Shown piece after piece: positions 18,288-28,214 of a stretch of 64,000 bases of DNA. How positions within the stretch are numbered: the stretch's first letter is position 1; each line of letters opens with the position of its first letter. The notes beneath the pieces were generated by a model. That model was not told the DNA's origin, did no database searches, and was given only the letters and a program-made list of their open reading frames with translations. The stretch comes from Methylomarinum sp965277025 (GTDB lineage Bacteria > Pseudomonadota > Gammaproteobacteria > Methylococcales > Methylomonadaceae), in the NCBI GenBank assembly GCA_965277025.1, contig OZ255706.1, positions 2,542,001 through 2,606,000 of the forward strand, given 5' to 3'. Made by a program: the position numbers and the translations under genes.

Positions 18288-19450
18288 TGCTCGCCTCCCT
18301 GTCGGCCATGCAATTGTTGCTCGGTGACTTCACTGCTTATTCGCAACAACAATGCCATTGCCGCACACATTACCAGCATACTGCCGCCCCCGTAACTCAT
18401 CAGTGGCAAGGTGATACCCTTGGTGGGCAACAAGCCCATGTTGACACCCATGTTGACAAATGACTGAAAGCCCAGCCAAATACCCAATCCATAAGCCACA
18501 TAGGCATTGAATCGCAGGCCTTTCTGCTCCGCCTGCCCAGCAATGACAAAAATGCGCCAGATCAAACCGCTGTACAGGGCGACTACCACAAACACGCCCA
18601 TCAAACCCCATTCCTCAGCCAGTACCGAAAACAAAAAATCGGTATGCGCTTCAGGCAAGTAAAACAGCTTCTGAATACCATTACCCAGGCCCACACCAAA
18701 CAAGCCTCCCTGACCAAAGGCAATCAATGCCTGCACCAGCTGGAAACCGGTATTTTTTGCATCGGCCCAGGGGTCGATAAAGGCCGTGATTCTCGCCCAG
18801 CGATAAGGTGACAACCAAATCAATAATCCAACGGCAATCAAAGCCAGCAAGATAATCAACAAAAATTGCTGGATCCTGGCCCCGGCCAAAAACATCATAC
18901 CCATTGCAATCACAATAATGACGACCGCAGAACCCAAATCGGGCTCCAGCAACAATAAAATACTGGCAAGAACAAACAACACCAATGGTTTCAACATACC
19001 GTAACCAGATTGCAGAATTTCCTGCTGATGCCGTAATACATAGCCGGCCATATAAATAACCGAAGCCAATTTAACAATTTCCGATACCTGTACCCTGAAC
19101 CCGGCTAATGATATCCAGCGCATGCTGCCATTGACTTTAATGCCCACTCCAGGTATCAGGACAACTGTTAACAACACCATGCCAAGAATAAACAAACCGG
19201 CACTGTAACGCTGCCACACTGACATCGGCACAACACATATAACACTGGCGATCATCAGCCCCAAAAAAATATGAATCAACTGCCTGACTGGGTAATGGAA
19301 TAAATTACCCGCCATTTTGACCCCTAAATGCAAAGATGCGGAGGTCACCATCAAATAACCGATCAACAGCAATAGCGCGCTCAACGCCAGCAGTGTTTTA
19401 TCCGGATAAAACGGGCTGAAGCCTAAGCCTTGTAACCATTGATTATTCAT
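18272..19450 (-). CDS. ftsW: septal peptidoglycan polymerase FtsW
   Basis: A SEDS-family glycosyltransferase that polymerises lipid II at the septum together with FtsI. The 392 residues form about ten membrane helices. Family landmarks are LLIGYLMVTSAS, IPGVGIKVNGSMRWI, LLEPDLGSAVVI (with the catalytic-region Asp), AHTDFLFSVLAEEWG and the late MSYGGGSML. It overlaps murD by ATGA and murG by 16 bp. Confidence 0.97.
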   Translation of the reverse strand: MNNQWLQGLGFSPFYPDKTLLALSALLLLIGYLMVTSASLHLGVKMAGNLFHYPVRQLIHIFLGLMIASVICVVPMSVWQRYSAGLFILGMVLLTVVLIPGVGIKVNGSMRWISLAGFRVQVSEIVKLASVIYMAGYVLRHQQEILQSGYGMLKPLVLFVLASILLLLEPDLGSAVVIIVIAMGMMFLAGARIQQFLLIILLALIAVGLLIWLSPYRWARITAFIDPWADAKNTGFQLVQALIAFGQGGLFGVGLGNGIQKLFYLPEAHTDFLFSVLAEEWGLMGVFVVVALYSGLIWRIFVIAGQAEQKGLRFNAYVAYGLGIWLGFQSFVNMGVNMGLLPTKGITLPLMSYGGGSMLVMCAAMALLLRISSEVTEQQLHGRQGGEQWASA

Positions 19451-20823
19451 GCCGCCTGCTCCAAGTGCATCACTGCCTGAACAAACAGGTCACCACGCTG
19501 CATATAGTTCTTGAATTGATCCAGACTGGCGCAGGCTGGTGATAACAACACCACATCCCCTGTTTTCGCCAATGAGCCAGCTGTTCTCACCGCTTCATCG
19601 ATTTGCTTTGCAGTATAAACAGGTAACTTTCCTTCCAGGCTTTGCGCAATAACCGGCCCATCCTTACCCATTACGACCACCGCCTTGCAATGCTGTTTGA
19701 CGACCGGAACAAGCTCTTCCAGGTTAGCGCCTTTTGCATCGCCGCCGGCAATCAATATGACATTGCCTTTAAAACCTTGTAACGCAGCGATACAAGCCCC
19801 GACATTGGTCGCCTTGGAATCATTGATCCAGCTAACACCGTTCATCCGGGCGACCAGTTGCATGCGGTGCGCCAATCCCTTAAAGGTTTTTAATACCTGC
19901 ACCATTTTGTTTCGCGCCATGCCTGCCACCTCACCCAATGCGACAGCCGCCAAAGCATTGGCAATATTATGTGTCCCTTGCAAGGCCAGATCCTGTCCTG
20001 ACATCAATAGTTCATCACCGGCTTTTAGTTGATTCTTCTCACTATCCCACCAATAATTCGCCCGCTGCACAATAGAAAAAGTCCGTTCGTCTCTTCCCCC
20101 GGTTCGCATGGCCATCACCATAGGGTCATCCTGGTTCAACACCATCACTCCCTGACCGTTAAAAATCCGTTGTTTGGCCTGTGCATATTGCCCCAGGCTA
20201 TGGTGACGATCCAGGTGATCTTCCGAGATATTCAGCACGGTTGCAGCAACTGGCTCCAATAACGAGGTTCGCTCCAATTGAAAGCTGGACAACTCCAGCA
20301 CATATAACTGTACTTCATCATCCAGCAAATCCAGTGCAGGCACACCAAGATTGCCACCGATGGCTGTTTTAATTCCTGCTGCCTTACCCATTTCACCCAG
20401 CAATGTGGTGACCGTGCTTTTGCCATTCGAACCGGTTATCGCAATAACCGGTTTATCGGTGGCGCAGGCGAATAGATCAATGTCACTGATAATCTTGCAT
20501 CCTGCCTGTATCGCCCGTTGCACCGAATCTTCCAATAACGATACGCCAGGGCTTACCACCAAATGAGTGGCCACCTCAAAGGCGGCGTGATCGAATCCAC
20601 CACTGAATACTGCGACATCGGACATTTCTTCCGCCAACAAATCTACCTGGGGTGGCTTGTCCCGACTATCGACAATGGCAAACTGAAAGCCTGATTTTTT
20701 TAAAAATCTCGCAATCGACAAGCCGGTCGACCCCAAGCCGACCACCAGCACTTTGGCGCTTCCAGGTTGTAGCGCCAATTTTTGCTTGAGTTGCTGTAAC
20801 AGTTTTGCTTGCGAGGTTTCCAT
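19447..20823 (-). CDS. murD: UDP-N-acetylmuramoylalanine--D-glutamate ligase
   Basis: The second Mur ligase; it adds D-Glu. Landmarks are VVGLGSTGLSIARFLKK (nucleotide-sugar domain), the P-loop ITGSNGKSTVTTLLGE, ISEDHLDRHHS and the C-terminal LLSPACASLDQF. 458 residues, the typical length. It starts 2 bp after mraY and overlaps ftsW by ATGA. Confidence 0.97.
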   Translation of the reverse strand: METSQAKLLQQLKQKLALQPGSAKVLVVGLGSTGLSIARFLKKSGFQFAIVDSRDKPPQVDLLAEEMSDVAVFSGGFDHAAFEVATHLVVSPGVSLLEDSVQRAIQAGCKIISDIDLFACATDKPVIAITGSNGKSTVTTLLGEMGKAAGIKTAIGGNLGVPALDLLDDEVQLYVLELSSFQLERTSLLEPVAATVLNISEDHLDRHHSLGQYAQAKQRIFNGQGVMVLNQDDPMVMAMRTGGRDERTFSIVQRANYWWDSEKNQLKAGDELLMSGQDLALQGTHNIANALAAVALGEVAGMARNKMVQVLKTFKGLAHRMQLVARMNGVSWINDSKATNVGACIAALQGFKGNVILIAGGDAKGANLEELVPVVKQHCKAVVVMGKDGPVIAQSLEGKLPVYTAKQIDEAVRTAGSLAKTGDVVLLSPACASLDQFKNYMQRGDLFVQAVMHLEQAA

Positions 20824-20825
20824 CG

Positions 20826-21908
20826 TTATCTCAATTTCAATGTGGCGAGTCCCACTAATACTAAAATGACGGTAATAATCCAGAAACGAACGATAATTCG
20901 TGGTTCCGGCCAGCCTTTCTTTTCATAATGATGGTGGATCGGCGCCATTAAAAACACCCGCTTGCCACGTAGTTTGTACGAGAGCACCTGAACGATGACA
21001 GAGATGGTTTCAACCACGAAAACACCTCCCATGATCATCAACACGATTTCCTGCCTGACCAGAACGGCAACGATACCTAATGCCGCACCTAACGCCAGCG
21101 CACCAACATCCCCCATAAACACCATGGCCGGATAAGCGTTAAACCATAAAAAACCTAAACCCGCGCCGACAATTGCCGCGCAAAATACCGCTACCTCGCC
21201 TGCCTCGGGTAAAAAAGGAATAGCCAGATACTCGGCAAATTTATAATGTCCGGAAAGGTAAGCGAAAATAGCCAGTGCAGCCGCAATCATGGCTGTCGGC
21301 ATAATCGCCAGACCGTCCAGACCATCGGTAAGGTTCACAGCATTACTGGTGCCGACAATGACAAAATAGGTCAATACGATATAAGTCCAGCCCATATCGA
21401 TATGCACATCTTTAAAAAACGGTACGATAAACTGGGTTTCCGCCGGAACCTGTGCGGTATTGTATAAAAACAGCGCAGCGCTCAACGCGATCACCGATTG
21501 CCAGAAATATTTGGCTTTGGCCGACAAGCCGTCACTATTGCCCAGTTTGACTTTTTTATAATCATCGATAAAACCGACAATTCCATGTCCTAATGTGACG
21601 AACAGCACCACCCAGATATAACGGTTCTCCAAATCGGCCCACAACAAGGTGCTGATTGAAATCGCCACCAGAATCAACGCGCCCCCCATCGTCGGTGTAC
21701 CGGATTTTACATAATGGCTTTCCGGACCATCTTCCCGAATACTTTGGCCAATCTTGTCTCGCGTCAGTTTTCTGATCATCCAAGGACCGACAATGAACGA
21801 GATGATCAAGGCAGCCAATGCACCCAGAATTGCGCGCAATGTCAGGTATTGGAATACCCGAAAAGCTCCATCAAACTGCATTAAATATTCTGTTAAATAA
21901 AGTAACAT
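20826..21908 (-). CDS. mraY: phospho-MurNAc-pentapeptide translocase MraY
   Basis: An integral membrane enzyme that transfers phospho-MurNAc-pentapeptide to undecaprenyl phosphate, making lipid I. The 360 residues and about ten helices fit the family. Active-site signatures are SHYVKSGTPTMGG (early loop), NAVNLTDGLDGLAI and the His cluster APIHHHYEKKGWPEP. It lies 2 bp after murF. Confidence 0.97.
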   Translation of the reverse strand: MLLYLTEYLMQFDGAFRVFQYLTLRAILGALAALIISFIVGPWMIRKLTRDKIGQSIREDGPESHYVKSGTPTMGGALILVAISISTLLWADLENRYIWVVLFVTLGHGIVGFIDDYKKVKLGNSDGLSAKAKYFWQSVIALSAALFLYNTAQVPAETQFIVPFFKDVHIDMGWTYIVLTYFVIVGTSNAVNLTDGLDGLAIMPTAMIAAALAIFAYLSGHYKFAEYLAIPFLPEAGEVAVFCAAIVGAGLGFLWFNAYPAMVFMGDVGALALGAALGIVAVLVRQEIVLMIMGGVFVVETISVIVQVLSYKLRGKRVFLMAPIHHHYEKKGWPEPRIIVRFWIITVILVLVGLATLKLR

Positions 21909-21910
21909 GC

Positions 21911-23269
21911 TCAGTTCCCGTTATTCGTCAATGCGGCCACCACTTTGTCCATTTGTTGCGCCCTTGATCCTTTGATCAACAGACTTTCCCGCCCCGTTAT
22001 CTGCTGCTGCAAACTTTCAATCAATGTCTGTTGTGATTGAAAAAACAGAGCACCTTGCCCAAATGCTTCAACAGCAAATTTGGCATCGGCGCCAGTGGCA
22101 AGCAGCTTTTTAATTCCCATCTGTTTTATCAATTTACCCAGCTCCTGATGAATCGTCTTGCTTTCAGCGCCCATCTCGCCCATTGCGCCCAAAATCACCC
22201 ACGGCTCCCCTTCACTTTTCAGCAACACGTCCAGCGCCGCTTTTATCGAAGCCGGGTTGGCGTTGTAACTGTCATCAATCAGCAAGCCACCAGCAATATT
22301 CTGTTTAGGCGTCAACCTGCCATTGACAGGCTGCATCCTCTCAAGACCCGCCTGAATTGTCTCCGCCCTTATGCCTAAGGCGATGGTGGCTGCTGCTGCG
22401 GCCAAGGCATTTTTGACATTATGGACACCGGCTAATGCCAATCTGACAGGCATCTCAATGGATTTGGTTTTTAAAACAAACTCCGTCACAAACCGGCCTT
22501 GCTCTACTTTTTGCCTGATGTTGAGCGCCTGAACATCGGCTTGTTCAGACAAGCCAAAAGTCAATGTCGGCCTTGGTCCTGCCAAATCTCGCCAAAAATC
22601 AAAAAACACATCATCACGATTTAATACCGCCACACCATTCACACTCAGGCTTTCAATCAACTCACCCTTGGCCTTCGCGACACCTTCCAGACTGCCAAAT
22701 CCTTCCAGATGAGCAGGACCGACATTGGTTAAAATCGCCACATCCGACTGAACCAACCCGCTGGTGAAGGCAATTTCCCCCGGATGATTCGCCCCCATTT
22801 CCACCACCGCATAGCGATGCTGTTTTTCCAGTCTGAGCAGGGTTAACGGAACGCCTAACTCATTGTTCAGATTGCCTTGTGTGTAAAGAGTCTCAACCTT
22901 TTGTTTCAAAATACTGGCGGTCATTTCCTTGACCGTCGTCTTGCCATTACTGCCGGTAATGCCGACTATTTTCAACCTCAGTCGTCTGCGCCAGAAAGCG
23001 GCTAATTCCGCCAGTGCCTTTCGGCAATCTGTAACAATTATCTGCGCAGCATCAATCTCGACCGGGTGACTCACCATCACAGCTTTTGCGCCTGCAGCAA
23101 GTGCCGCATCAATAAAATCATGTCCGTCAAAACGCTCGCCTTTAATGGCGATATAACAATCACCTGGCTTCAAATTCCGGCTGTCGATGCTGACGCCCTG
23201 AATGTCGGTATCACGCCCTCGCATCTCAGCCGAACATACATCGGCAATTTCTGACAAAGTCATTTGCAT
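21911..23269 (-). CDS. murF: UDP-MurNAc-tripeptide--D-Ala-D-Ala ligase
   Basis: It adds the D-Ala-D-Ala dipeptide made by Ddl to the tripeptide. It shows the P-loop GITGSNGKTTVKEMTA, EMGANHPGEIA and the substrate motif DDSYNANPASIKAAL. 452 residues. It overlaps murE by 10 bp. Confidence 0.97.
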   Translation of the reverse strand: MQMTLSEIADVCSAEMRGRDTDIQGVSIDSRNLKPGDCYIAIKGERFDGHDFIDAALAAGAKAVMVSHPVEIDAAQIIVTDCRKALAELAAFWRRRLRLKIVGITGSNGKTTVKEMTASILKQKVETLYTQGNLNNELGVPLTLLRLEKQHRYAVVEMGANHPGEIAFTSGLVQSDVAILTNVGPAHLEGFGSLEGVAKAKGELIESLSVNGVAVLNRDDVFFDFWRDLAGPRPTLTFGLSEQADVQALNIRQKVEQGRFVTEFVLKTKSIEMPVRLALAGVHNVKNALAAAAATIALGIRAETIQAGLERMQPVNGRLTPKQNIAGGLLIDDSYNANPASIKAALDVLLKSEGEPWVILGAMGEMGAESKTIHQELGKLIKQMGIKKLLATGADAKFAVEAFGQGALFFQSQQTLIESLQQQITGRESLLIKGSRAQQMDKVVAALTNNGN

Positions 23270-24732
23270 CGCGAATACCCGTCTAACGTTTGCCTGGCAA
23301 TTTGTTGATCGCTGAAAACTGTTTTCACGCCTTTTATATCCTGATATTGTTCATGGCCTTTGCCGGCAATAACGATACAATCGTTAACTTGCGATTCGTG
23401 TATCGCTGTCTCAATCGCTTCTGCACGATCAGACAAAACGCTTGTTTTTTGTAAATCACATCCTTGTAAAATATCTTCAATAATTTTCTCTTCCGCTTCC
23501 ATACGCGGGTTGTCATTAGTGACAATTACCCGATCCGCCCATTGGCAGGCGATTTTTCCCATTAACGCTCTCTTGCCTTTATCCCTGTCTCCACCACAAC
23601 CAAATATGACCGTTATTTTTTGACCATTCCCCCTGATGCTTTGCAATAATTTTTCCAATGCATCCGGAGTGTGAGCATAATCAATCACAACCACAGGCTG
23701 CCCCTCCTGCCCACCTAATGTTTCCATACGTCCTGCAACAGCTTTTAATGTTTTTATTTTTTCCGCTGCTTGTTCAAGTGACCAACCTAAAGCCAATAAC
23801 AGCGTCGCAACCGCCGCCAGGTTTTCGATATTGAATTGCCCGGTCACCTGGCTGACGATTGCTTTTCTCTGCTTCCGCCAGTTCAAATCAAAATGGATCC
23901 CGGACAAGCGACACTGCTCATTGTCGATGACAACCATTTCATCGATATTTTCAGTAATTTGATTCCTTCCATATCCCCAGCTTTTCACGTTCTCCGAGCT
24001 TTTCAACAAAATCTGCCCTGCTGCTGGGTCGTCAACATTCACGACAATAAACTTCAACCCCGGCCAGCGAAATAATCTCATCTTCTGCGCCAGATAGTGT
24101 TCCATCGAACCGTGATAATCCAAATGATCCTGGCTCAAATTTGTAAATAGTGCGCCAGTAAATTCCACTCCGTTTATCCGGCCCTGCACCAGGCCATGCG
24201 AGGAAACTTCCATCGCCACATAGCGCAATCCCTGTTCGACAAACCTGGCCAGGATACGTTGAACAGTCAAAGCATCCGGCGTAGTATTCAGCGTTTGCTG
24301 CAAGCGTCCACCCCAACCCCAGCCAAGCGTACCGATAACGCCACATTTTGGTAACATCTGTGCCAAAAACTGGCTGCAACTGGTTTTACCGTTGGTGCCG
24401 GTAATACCGATAATGTCCAGTTTCCGGCTAGGATATTGATAATAACGGGCGGCAATATCGCCTAATTTCTGCTCCAGGTCAGACAGCGCATAACAAGGTA
24501 TTTCTGTAATGGCGCGGGCTAACTTATCGCCTTCCCCGGCCGGATCATAAACAATCGCTTTAGCGCCTAGCGCTTTAACCTGCTGATAAAAACGCAGGCC
24601 GTGTTGTCTCGCCCCGTTCAACGCAACAAACAAATTTCCAGGCTGGATTTTCCGGCTGTCTATTTCCAGACCGGTTATTTCCAGCGGCTCATCAGGCCGT
24701 ACCAACCCGCTTAATAATTCAGTCAGCAACAT
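23260..24732 (-). CDS. murE: UDP-MurNAc-dipeptide--meso-diaminopimelate ligase
   Basis: The third Mur ligase. The P-loop GITGTNGKTSCSQFLA and the sequence HDGLDYHG-like SQDHLDYHGSME are clear. The motif DNPR in VTNDNPRMEAEE is the known selectivity loop for meso-diaminopimelate, so the wall is of the ordinary Gram-negative type. 490 residues. The start at 24732 overlaps the ftsI end by 14 bp, consistent with coupled translation. Confidence 0.97.
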   Translation of the reverse strand: MLLTELLSGLVRPDEPLEITGLEIDSRKIQPGNLFVALNGARQHGLRFYQQVKALGAKAIVYDPAGEGDKLARAITEIPCYALSDLEQKLGDIAARYYQYPSRKLDIIGITGTNGKTSCSQFLAQMLPKCGVIGTLGWGWGGRLQQTLNTTPDALTVQRILARFVEQGLRYVAMEVSSHGLVQGRINGVEFTGALFTNLSQDHLDYHGSMEHYLAQKMRLFRWPGLKFIVVNVDDPAAGQILLKSSENVKSWGYGRNQITENIDEMVVIDNEQCRLSGIHFDLNWRKQRKAIVSQVTGQFNIENLAAVATLLLALGWSLEQAAEKIKTLKAVAGRMETLGGQEGQPVVVIDYAHTPDALEKLLQSIRGNGQKITVIFGCGGDRDKGKRALMGKIACQWADRVIVTNDNPRMEAEEKIIEDILQGCDLQKTSVLSDRAEAIETAIHESQVNDCIVIAGKGHEQYQDIKGVKTVFSDQQIARQTLDGYSRCK

Positions 24733-26446
24733 GGTTTGTTATCAAATCCGGCATCGTTTCTTCCTGGTCAGGCGCAACACCATAAATCCTCAGCACACCG
24801 GCCATCACCAGGGAAAAAACCGGTGCGGCCACCAGGCCACCGTAGTATTGTCCAGCACGAGGAGTATCCACCATAACGGCAATGACAAATTGAGGGTCAC
24901 TGGCCGGTGCCATGCCGACAAATGCGGCGATATAATCCTTGTCTGAATAGCCTTTTTTGCCTTCAGACTTTTTCGCCGTGCCGGTTTTACCCGCTACCCG
25001 AAAGCCAGGCACTTGTGCTTTTGTCGCGGTTCCACCTTTTTCAACCACTGCCTCCATCATTTTTCTGACTCGCCGGGTGTTTTTCGCAGTAAAGATCCGC
25101 TGCGACTGGTCATCCACGTCCCGGGGCAGCAAGCTGACTGAATGCAACATACCATCGTCAGCCAGAGCGGTATACGCTCTTGCAAGCTGCAACGCAGAAA
25201 CGCTCAATCCATAGCCAAATGACAAGGTCGCCTGTTCAAATTCATTCCAGCCCTGATAGTCCGGCAATCGTCCCCGTGCCTCCCCCGGGAAGCCAATTTG
25301 AGTCGCCTGGCCAAAGCCCAATTTCTTATAGCTGTTCCATAAAAATTCTGCTGGCATTCTCAACGCAATCTTACTGATCGCGACATTGCTGGATTTCTTG
25401 ATAATGCCGGTCAAATCCAGCGTTTTATAATTATGAGTATCCTTGATCAACTTGCGTTTAAGCCGGTAAAAACCATGCGTTTCAATTTTTTCAGATAGTG
25501 TTACATAACCCCCATCCAAGGCCGCTAGCATGACAAACGGTTTTACCGTTGAGCCCGGTTCAAAAACATCCACGAAAGCCCGGTTTCGATAACTTTTTGC
25601 TCGTAATCGCTTACGGTTATTCGGGTTGAAAGCAGGCTGATTGACTGCCGCCAGCACCTCTCCTGTCTTGGCATTCAATACCACTAATGCTGCGGCCTTC
25701 GCCATATGTGAGAGTACCGCAGCTTTTAATTCTCTATAGGCCAAATACTGAATCCTATTATCGATACTCAAGGTCAGGTCTTTTCCCGCTACGGGCTCTT
25801 GGATAATTTCTACATCATTGATGATGTGCCCCTTTCCATCGCGGATCACTTTCTTGGCACCCGCCCTGCCTCTGAGCTGTGATTCATATTCCCTCTCTAT
25901 CCCCTCTTGACCGACATCATCAATATTGGTAAAGCCCAACAAATGCCCTGTAACTTCTCCAGAGGGATAAAACCGCTTCAGAGCATCTTCAAAAAAGATA
26001 CCCGGTACTTTCATCGCTTGAATAGCCCTGACTAATTCAGGATTGACATGCCGCTTCAGATAGATGAAGCGTTTGTCAGCAAACTGCCTTTTGATTCTGC
26101 TTATTTTACGCTGCGACAATTGCAACAATGCCGCCACTTGTTCAACTTTTGCCCAATCATCCTCTTTAACCAGATAGGGCTTTAAAATAACTGCTTGAAC
26201 AGGTGTGCTGATCGCCAGAGGCTCCCCCTGCCGATCCAGAATCTTTCCCCGATAAGCTGGCACGATAACCTTATCGCTGTATTGTTGTAGCGCCCGTTTT
26301 TGTAAAAAGGATTTATCCACAACTTGCAAATAAACGGCCCTTACAACCAGCGATGACATGGCTAACAGTAAAAGCGCCAAAACAACCAGGCGACGGCCTT
26401 TAAAAGCCGGTACTTTAGACGGGGTTATGGGTTCAAGTTTCATCAT
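24719..26446 (-). CDS. ftsI: septal transpeptidase FtsI (PBP3)
   Basis: A class B penicillin-binding protein that cross-links septal peptidoglycan, partnered with FtsW. An N-terminal membrane helix (LVVLALLLLAMSSLVV) anchors it. The transpeptidase motifs are all present: EPGSTVKPF (S-x-x-K with the active Ser), SSN in KKSSNVAIS, and KTG in VAGKTGTAKK. 575 residues, as usual. It starts immediately after ftsL ends. Confidence 0.97.
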   Translation of the reverse strand: MMKLEPITPSKVPAFKGRRLVVLALLLLAMSSLVVRAVYLQVVDKSFLQKRALQQYSDKVIVPAYRGKILDRQGEPLAISTPVQAVILKPYLVKEDDWAKVEQVAALLQLSQRKISRIKRQFADKRFIYLKRHVNPELVRAIQAMKVPGIFFEDALKRFYPSGEVTGHLLGFTNIDDVGQEGIEREYESQLRGRAGAKKVIRDGKGHIINDVEIIQEPVAGKDLTLSIDNRIQYLAYRELKAAVLSHMAKAAALVVLNAKTGEVLAAVNQPAFNPNNRKRLRAKSYRNRAFVDVFEPGSTVKPFVMLAALDGGYVTLSEKIETHGFYRLKRKLIKDTHNYKTLDLTGIIKKSSNVAISKIALRMPAEFLWNSYKKLGFGQATQIGFPGEARGRLPDYQGWNEFEQATLSFGYGLSVSALQLARAYTALADDGMLHSVSLLPRDVDDQSQRIFTAKNTRRVRKMMEAVVEKGGTATKAQVPGFRVAGKTGTAKKSEGKKGYSDKDYIAAFVGMAPASDPQFVIAVMVDTPRAGQYYGGLVAAPVFSLVMAGVLRIYGVAPDQEETMPDLITNHVAD

Positions 26447-26716
26447 TCAAGGCTTGATATAAATAATATCTTCCCGGGCTGACATCACCATGTTCAATTG
26501 CTTACTGGCAATCCGTTCAACCCGGTTACCCGCTGTCAACATGGTCAACTCCAATTGCAAGCGCCCCCACTCCACCTCAAATTCATTAAGACGGCGTTCT
26601 TCTTTCTGTATATTGTTAAAGAGCAGCCGTTGCTGATATTTGCTATAAATCACGGCTATAGCCGAAACTAACAGCACAGCCACCAGCAATGGCAATAAAA
26701 ACCTGGTTTGAATCAT
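26447..26716 (-). CDS. ftsL: cell division protein FtsL
   Basis: An 89-residue bitopic protein with one membrane helix (FLLPLLVAVLLVSAIAVIY) and a periplasmic coiled-coil (QQRLLFNNIQKEERRLNEFE), ending in the region that contacts FtsB and FtsQ. FtsL helps activate FtsWI. Identity rests on size, topology and its place between rsmH (ATGA overlap) and ftsI. Confidence 0.95.
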   Translation of the reverse strand: MIQTRFLLPLLVAVLLVSAIAVIYSKYQQRLLFNNIQKEERRLNEFEVEWGRLQLELTMLTAGNRVERIASKQLNMVMSAREDIIYIKP

Positions 26717-27639
26717 AACTTCTCGGCAACACGCATCACGGCACTGCGCGATCTGGGGTTTTTCTCCAACTCATCCCGACTGGCGCGTACCGCCTTACCT
26801 ATTTTCTTCAACATCCCTTGTTGAATATCTTTTTCCAATACTGGCAATCTACCCGGATTATTTTTACCTCCCGACTCTTGCCTGATAAAACGTTTCACCA
26901 AACGGTCTTCCAGCGAATGAAAGGAAATCACGACCAGTCGTCCGGCCGGTTTCAGCAACTCGACCGATTGCGCCAACACTTGCTTTATCTCCTCCAGCTC
27001 TTGATTGACCTCGATCCGTATCGCCTGAAAAGAACGTGTTGCCGGATGCTTATGCCGTTCTTTTATCGGCACTGCATTTTCAATCAGACGCGCTAACTGT
27101 AAAGTTGTCTCAATCGGTCTATCAATGCGAGCTTCCACAATCGCTTTAGCGATTCGCCTGGCAAATCGTTCTTCACCATATTCAAACAACACGCTGACCA
27201 GTTTTTTCTCATCTACCTGTTGCAACCACTCTGCAGCATTCAACCCAAACTGCCTGTCCATGCGCATATCCAAAGGACCATCGCGTAAAAAACTAAACCC
27301 CCGCTCAGATTCATCCAGTTGCGGCGATGAAACGCCCAAATCCATCAAAATGCCATTGACGCCGTTGTTTAACCAATCAGCAGGCAGCAACGATTTCAAC
27401 TGCGAAAAACTACCTTGTTTTATTAAAAACCGCCTGTCCTGCTGCAGATGTTTGGCAACAGAAGACTGAACCGCCGCCCAGTCCCGGTCTATGGCCAACA
27501 ACCGGCCTTCAGGCCCCAACCTTTCTAAAATCCCTCGACTATGCCCTCCTCGGCCGAAAGTACAATCAATATATAAGCCATCAGGCTGGATATTCAGGGC
27601 TTCAAGAGACTCTTCATATAAAACGGGCAAATGCTCCAT
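26713..27639 (-). CDS. rsmH: 16S rRNA (cytosine1402-N4)-methyltransferase
   Basis: It methylates C1402 in the ribosomal P site. RsmI, encoded at 48277-49146, modifies the same nucleotide on the ribose. SAM-binding motif DCTFGRGGHSRGIL, then LMDLGVSSPQLDESERGFS and the C-terminal SFHSLEDRLVKRFIR are diagnostic. 308 residues, 10 bp after mraZ. Confidence 0.97.
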   Translation of the reverse strand: MEHLPVLYEESLEALNIQPDGLYIDCTFGRGGHSRGILERLGPEGRLLAIDRDWAAVQSSVAKHLQQDRRFLIKQGSFSQLKSLLPADWLNNGVNGILMDLGVSSPQLDESERGFSFLRDGPLDMRMDRQFGLNAAEWLQQVDEKKLVSVLFEYGEERFARRIAKAIVEARIDRPIETTLQLARLIENAVPIKERHKHPATRSFQAIRIEVNQELEEIKQVLAQSVELLKPAGRLVVISFHSLEDRLVKRFIRQESGGKNNPGRLPVLEKDIQQGMLKKIGKAVRASRDELEKNPRSRSAVMRVAEKL

Positions 27640-27649
27640 GCGTCAGCAG

Positions 27650-28108
27650 CTAAAAAGTAAGATTTTCAAGCACTTCCAAATCATCATCTTCCTTCCAGCC
27701 CTCTTTTTTAGCCTGCCAGGCGTCAAGACTCCAGATTTCAAACTTGTTCAACTGCCCTAACAAATAAATATTTTTTTTCAATCCTGCATGAACTCTCAAT
27801 GTCTCGGTAATCAACAAACGCCCTTGCTTGTCCATTTCACATTCCTGGGCATTTCCAATCAACATACGGCGTAAGCGACTGGCCGTTTTGTTAACGGTCG
27901 GCAATTTGCTGATCGTTTGCTCGAGCCGTTCCCACTCAGGCATGGGATATAGCCACAGACAGCCCTCTTCACTTTTCCCTTTCTCATCCAAAGCGTATGT
28001 CACAATCAGCTGTCGGTCACAGCAATCCTGCAATTCCGCCCGATAACAGGTTGGAATCGTGATGCGCCCTTTGGCATCCAGATTGATTGCATGACCACCT
28101 CGAAACAA
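27650..28108 (-). CDS. mraZ: transcriptional regulator MraZ
   Basis: The first gene of the dcw cluster. Two AbrB-like halves are visible: FRGGHAINLDAKGRITIP at the start and AQECEMDKQGRLLITETLR around residue 90. In E. coli MraZ forms a ring and represses its own operon by binding repeated TGGGN boxes with 10-bp spacing. A degenerate set of such repeats lies just upstream (28133-28158). 152 residues. Confidence 0.96.
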   Translation of the reverse strand: MFRGGHAINLDAKGRITIPTCYRAELQDCCDRQLIVTYALDEKGKSEEGCLWLYPMPEWERLEQTISKLPTVNKTASRLRRMLIGNAQECEMDKQGRLLITETLRVHAGLKKNIYLLGQLNKFEIWSLDAWQAKKEGWKEDDDLEVLENLTF

Positions 28109-28132
28109 AAAACCTCCCCACTTAGATCAAAA

Positions 28133-28158
28133 ATTCCATTTTTTTCCACTTTTCCTCA
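28133..28158 (-). promoter_or_regulatory. candidate MraZ operator repeats
   Basis: Read on the minus strand, TGAGGAAAAG, TGGAAAAAAA and TGGAATTTTT follow one another at an exact 10-bp period. They lie between the promoter and the mraZ start, where MraZ boxes lie in E. coli. A further TGGGG is at about 28118. The boxes are looser than the TGGG consensus. Confidence 0.5.
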
Positions 28159-28161
28159 TTT

Positions 28162-28197
28162 TCTAACCACTATAGTTTTACACCGCTATATAGTCAA
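28162..28197 (-). promoter_or_regulatory. sigma-70 promoter of the dcw operon
   Basis: On the minus strand, TTGACT (28197-28192), a 17-bp spacer, and TATAGT (28174-28169) form a near-consensus sigma-70 promoter about 60 bp before mraZ. An IS element begins 17 bp upstream of the -35 box, so the core promoter is intact. Confidence 0.8.
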
Positions 28198-28214
28198 GGT
28201 TGGTAAATGACAAA

